NCBI GenBank assembly: GCA_035714085.1
Contig: DASTMP010000180.1
Span: 1 to 64,000, forward strand
Direction of reading: 5' to 3'
DNA length: 64,000 bases
From: JAJVID01 sp035714085
GTDB taxonomy: Bacteria > Acidobacteriota > Blastocatellia > RBC074
Shown: one piece after another, positions 57,468-64,000 of the stretch
Position numbering within the stretch: position 1 is the stretch's first letter
How the letters are laid out: each line of letters opens with the position of its first letter
Position numbers and translations under genes: made by a program
Notes under the pieces: model-generated
The model's input: only the letters and a program-made list of their open reading frames with translations
Told to the model about the DNA's origin: nothing
The model's database searches: none

Positions 57468-57841
57468 AATCCCTCAAAGCGAAATAAATCCAGCCGGATT
57501 CAAACACAGTAGACGCTCGGTGAGAAGACCTCTCGATTATCGGTGAATGCGGCCATAATTGGGCTGGTACGGGCGCGATGTGATTGCATTTATCTTTACT
57601 CGATAAAATCGCTGGGCATTGTCTACCTGAGCGGAGCGATAAAATCAAGCGGCTCATACGCCGAAAGGATATTCTCAAAGGATATTGTCAAAGCCGGGGA
57701 ATATGACTATGCTTTCGGGGAACGCGAAGTTGAGAGCCGAGATGGAACGCTCAAACGCGACCATGCTCGATCAGCCGCTCCTTATTCCAAATCAGATTGA
57801 AAGAAGTAGCAGTTTGGATATTTTACGAGGTTTTACTGGCA
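57468..57841. other. Non-coding region with lon promoter
   Basis: 374 bp between divergent genes. A reading frame 57543-57800 overlaps the promoter and lacks a ribosome-binding site; not supported. Holds the tandem repeat and promoter at 57665-57713. Confidence 0.55.
57665..57713 (+). promoter_or_regulatory. lon promoter with two tandem 13-bp repeats over the -35
   Basis: Two perfectly adjacent copies of AAGGATATT(C/G)TCA (57665-57677 and 57678-57690) end in the -35 TTGTCA (57685-57690). After 17 bp comes TATGCT (57708-57713). lon starts at 57842. The tandem repeat could be a stress-regulator binding site; it matches no CIRCE or HAIR element. Confidence 0.6.
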
Positions 57842-60289
<2,448 letters not shown>

Positions 60290-60305
60290 TGAAATCAAAA
60301 TAGTT

Positions 60306-60441
60306 AGCCACCGCAGACACCGGAGCCACAGAGACGGAGAGAAAGAAAGATGGAGGGAAAGAGGGAAAACACGACGCGCTATTTATGCGACCTTTCCGTC
60401 CTTTCTTCTCTCTTTCTCTGTGGCTCTGTGGCTCTGTGGCT
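60306..60441. repeat. Inverted repeat, GCCACAGAGACGG / CTCTGTGGC family
   Basis: Left arm 60306-60368 (CACCGGAGCCACAGAGACGG style) and right arm 60391-60441 (CTGTGGCTCTGTGGCT). Fills the lon-engB gap and ends 9 bp before the engB TTG. Same family as 42674-42759. Confidence 0.85.
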
Positions 60442-60450
60442 TTTCATCTG

Positions 60451-61029
60451 TTGAAAATCACCAGCGCAAAATTTATCGCCGCAGCCCTATCCCCGGAGTC
60501 ATTTCCGAAGGACAGGAGGCCTGAGGTCGTTTTTGCCGGGCGCTCAAACGTAGGTAAATCGAGCCTGATCAACAGCCTGCTAGGCGTGAAGGGGTTGGCG
60601 CGAACAAGTTCCACTCCGGGGCGCACGCAATCGATCAACTTCTTTCTGATCAACAATGAGTTTTTTTTCGTTGACTTGCCCGGATACGGTTATGCGAAAA
60701 CGTCGAAAGAAAACCGGCGCGCCTGGGGCAAATTGATCGAGAAATACCTTGCAGAACGCCAACAGCTTGTGCTATCTATTCTGATCGTTGACGCTCGGCA
60801 TGAGCCTTCCCCGTTAGACCTTCAGATGAAATCCTGGTTACAGCATTCTGGAATTCCATATCTGGTGGTTTCGACGAAAGTTGATAAGCTATCGTCTAAC
60901 GAGCGGCGCAGGTCCCGCGAGCGCGCGGAACAGATTCTTGAAACCGATCGTGTCATTCCCTATTCATCGCTTACCGGAGAAGGGGCCAAACATATCTGGA
61001 ACGAGATTCGGGCCAGCATCACAAAATGA
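60451..61029 (+). CDS. engB: Ribosome biogenesis GTPase YsxC/EngB
   Basis: The 192-residue GTPase for large-subunit assembly has G1 GRSNVGKSS, G2 (TSSTPGRTQS), G3 DLPGYGY and G4 TKVDKL. The TTG at 60451 gives the family's normal length; an upstream in-frame start would read through the repeat. No ribosome-binding site is seen, and the repeat abuts the start. Confidence 0.9.
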   Translation: MKITSAKFIAAALSPESFPKDRRPEVVFAGRSNVGKSSLINSLLGVKGLARTSSTPGRTQSINFFLINNEFFFVDLPGYGYAKTSKENRRAWGKLIEKYLAERQQLVLSILIVDARHEPSPLDLQMKSWLQHSGIPYLVVSTKVDKLSSNERRRSRERAEQILETDRVIPYSSLTGEGAKHIWNEIRASITK

Positions 61030-61234
61030 TGATTCCTATTGATATTAACCGTTTGAATTGATAAAGAACTTCCCCTGATTGAATCATATACTGCACTCAC
61101 CACGGCGGACTTATCTCTTGCGTTGATTATCCCGGAATAGACAAGGAGCTTTTTTTCGCCCGTCGCCGCTTGCGGGGCCACCGCTTGCGCGCGCCGACGG
61201 TAATGAACACCCTAGAAAGCAGGGACCAAATCCT

Positions 61235-62617
<1,383 letters not shown>

Positions 62618-62630
62618 CGGCGCCCGACAT

Positions 62631-62681
62631 GAATTGGACTTATAGGATTTATAGGACTTTTAAGCCCTATAAATCCTATTC
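62631..62681. repeat. Inverted repeat after rho, ATAGGATTTATAGG / CCTATAAATCCTAT
   Basis: Near-perfect arms around a TT centre; left half GAATTGGACTTATAGGATTT and right half complementary. It lies 14 bp after the rho stop. No clear T-run, so a terminator is not certain; rho is often autoregulated by attenuation. Confidence 0.7.
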
Positions 62682-62729
62682 ATGTGAAACAGCCCGGGCG
62701 CGCCTGAAAACGCTCTCAAAAACGTCCTT

Positions 62730-62758
62730 TTGACACATCCTATCGCTCCTATTACACT
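62730..62758 (+). promoter_or_regulatory. Predicted promoter of rseP
   Basis: TTGACA (62730-62735), 17-bp spacer, TACACT (62753-62758), about 100 bp before the rseP start. Good consensus promoter. Confidence 0.75.
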
Positions 62759-62859
62759 CGCAATTGAGCCGTTGAACTATAATGGCCGTGAGAGCGTGCG
62801 CGTCGCAGCTTAATCGGTCTGCTGGCGGTCCAATAAATGCCCGATTTAGGAGTAAAACG

Positions 62860-64000
62860 GTGATACGAGAAGTAATATTACCTTTCGCCATTATCTTGTG
62901 CACGATGATAGTGATCCATGAATTCGGTCATTTCATCGTCGCCAAGCTGCTGGGAATCGCGGTTGAAACATTTTCGGTGGGTTTCGGCCCGCGCCTGTTA
63001 GGTTTCCAACTCGGTGATACGGACTATCGAATCAGCGCTATCCCGCTCGGCGGCTACGTCAAATTCCGCGGCGAAAATTTGGAGTTGCTGCAAGGGAAGA
63101 GCGAAGGGGCAGTTGATGAATTCCTCTCGCAGCCGAAATGGAAGCGCTTCCTCGTAGCGCTTGCGGGCCCTGTCTTCAACCTTGTCACTGCGCTGCTAAT
63201 TCCGACGGCCGCTATCATGTATGGCTTTCAGGCTGACGTATATGATTCGCAGCAGGTCGTGATCGGCGAGGTCAAACCGGGGTCGACCGCTGAACAATCT
63301 GGGTTGCAGCAAGGTGACCGCATTATCGCTTTCGGCGGCGAGCAGAATCCGACCTGGGCCAGTTTGGGCGACAAAGTCGCCACTAATCTCGGCGAAGATA
63401 TTCCGCTGACCGTTGACCGCAACGGACAAATCATTAATTTGAAGTTGCGTCCGCGCGTCGAAACTCAGGGCAAAGAACAGATAGGCGTTGTTGAACTTGA
63501 GCCGCCGCTCTCTTACATCGGCGTGGCGCAAGTGTTGAGAAACTCGGCGGCGGAGGCCGCCGGACTGAAACCCGGCGATAAGATTACCGCGATCAATGGA
63601 GCGCCGGTCACAGGATGGTATCAATTCCGCCGCATAATTCAGGAAGGCAACGAAGTTACGCTGACCGTCCAGCGCGGGCAGGAAACTTTGACGATCAAAG
63701 GCTCGCCGCAAAAGCAGGGTGAGGACTATGTGCTCGGCTTCAACCGCTTGCCTGAGACGAAATTGTTGAAGACCGATTCGCTTGCGATGGCGCTTCGCTA
63801 CGGGTGGGATACCAATATCCGCATCGTTAAACTCACGGGCCAGGTTTTCAAACAGATTTTCAGTGGCCAGCGTTCAGCGCGTAACTCCATCCAAGGACCG
63901 ATAGGGATAGCGGAGACGACTGCCACCGCATATAAGGTTGATGGTTGGGCCGGAGTCATCAGACTCATGGGAATGCTCAGCCTGAGTCTCGGCATTTTGA
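62860..64000 (+). CDS. rseP: Site-2 protease RseP (incomplete at window end)
   Basis: Intramembrane zinc metalloprotease that cleaves anti-sigma factors and signal peptide remnants. The GTG at 62860 (AGGAG 7 bases upstream) begins with a membrane helix containing HEFGH (VIHEFGHFIVAKLLG), followed by FGPRLLG, the GGYVKF loop, two tandem PDZ domains (QVVIGEVKPGSTAEQSG; LRNSAAEAAGLKPGD) and a stretch QIFSGQ, GPIGIAETTA, IRLMGMLSLSLGIL, after which the LDG-type motif is expected beyond the window. More than 380 residues are present. Confidence 0.92.
   Translation, partial: MIREVILPFAIILCTMIVIHEFGHFIVAKLLGIAVETFSVGFGPRLLGFQLGDTDYRISAIPLGGYVKFRGENLELLQGKSEGAVDEFLSQPKWKRFLVALAGPVFNLVTALLIPTAAIMYGFQADVYDSQQVVIGEVKPGSTAEQSGLQQGDRIIAFGGEQNPTWASLGDKVATNLGEDIPLTVDRNGQIINLKLRPRVETQGKEQIGVVELEPPLSYIGVAQVLRNSAAEAAGLKPGDKITAINGAPVTGWYQFRRIIQEGNEVTLTVQRGQETLTIKGSPQKQGEDYVLGFNRLPETKLLKTDSLAMALRYGWDTNIRIVKLTGQVFKQIFSGQRSARNSIQGPIGIAETTATAYKVDGWAGVIRLMGMLSLSLGIL

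Noticed and set aside
57543..57800. 85-residue frame upstream of lon
   Set aside because: It overlaps the predicted lon promoter, lacks a ribosome-binding site and has no protein-like composition.

Overview
This is about 64 kb of GC-rich bacterial chromosome, most likely from the phylum Acidobacteriota and perhaps class Blastocatellia. The pointers are a 1333-residue Oar-type TonB-dependent receptor with a carboxypeptidase-regulatory N-domain, a secreted VWFA-related protein of the kind abundant in Acidobacteria, a Gram-negative envelope set (RseP, an MsbA-like exporter, TldD/PmbA) and hopanoid genes. The phylum call is an inference from protein families. No rRNA, tRNA, CRISPR array, transposase or integrase gene was seen.

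Layout. 0-6 kb: ddl on the + strand, then on the minus strand an F0 ATP synthase block (atpI-like, atpB, atpE; no F1 genes here) and an APC permease with cysteine dioxygenase. 6-16 kb: heme A synthase, the tldD/pmbA pair, menaquinone methyltransferase, an M16-like exported protein lacking the zinc motif, a DppBC permease pair and a small orphan region. 16-19.4 kb: pheA and aroF on the minus strand behind what reads as a complete phenylalanine attenuator (promoter, Phe-rich leader peptide, competing hairpins, terminator). 19.5-26 kb: rpmB, a DUF4350/DUF4129/zinc-ribbon membrane operon, a SYLF protein and an unusual penicillin-binding transpeptidase. 26-30 kb: the c-di-AMP operon cdaA-cdaR-glmM. 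30-35 kb: accessory DNA with DinB, three unrecognised genes, a YkgJ-type protein, and a LysM/glycine-zipper protein with a Trp-rich partner. 35-43 kb: the TonB receptor, glpD and a VWFA protein. 43-55.5 kb: a long + strand run (ABC exporter, yicC, gmk, rpoZ, coaBC, family 4 UDG, murB, GT2, a DUF7660-like gene, fni, hpnG-like, yjbQ, hpnA). 55.6-64 kb: an M28 peptidase, lon, engB, rho and the start of rseP.

How the genes work together. Peptidoglycan supply (ddl, murB, glmM, the transpeptidase) and its c-di-AMP control (cdaA/cdaR), isoprenoid and hopanoid synthesis (fni, hpnG, hpnA), envelope proteolysis (rseP, M28, tldD/pmbA) and aromatic amino acid synthesis (aroF, pheA) dominate.

The most striking non-gene structure is a scatter of about sixteen intergenic low-complexity repeats, almost all of them inverted repeats in several sequence families. 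Several run into the 3' ends of genes or abut start codons that have no visible Shine-Dalgarno sequence. A different hairpin repeat is found upstream of rpmB and, in frame, inside glmM.
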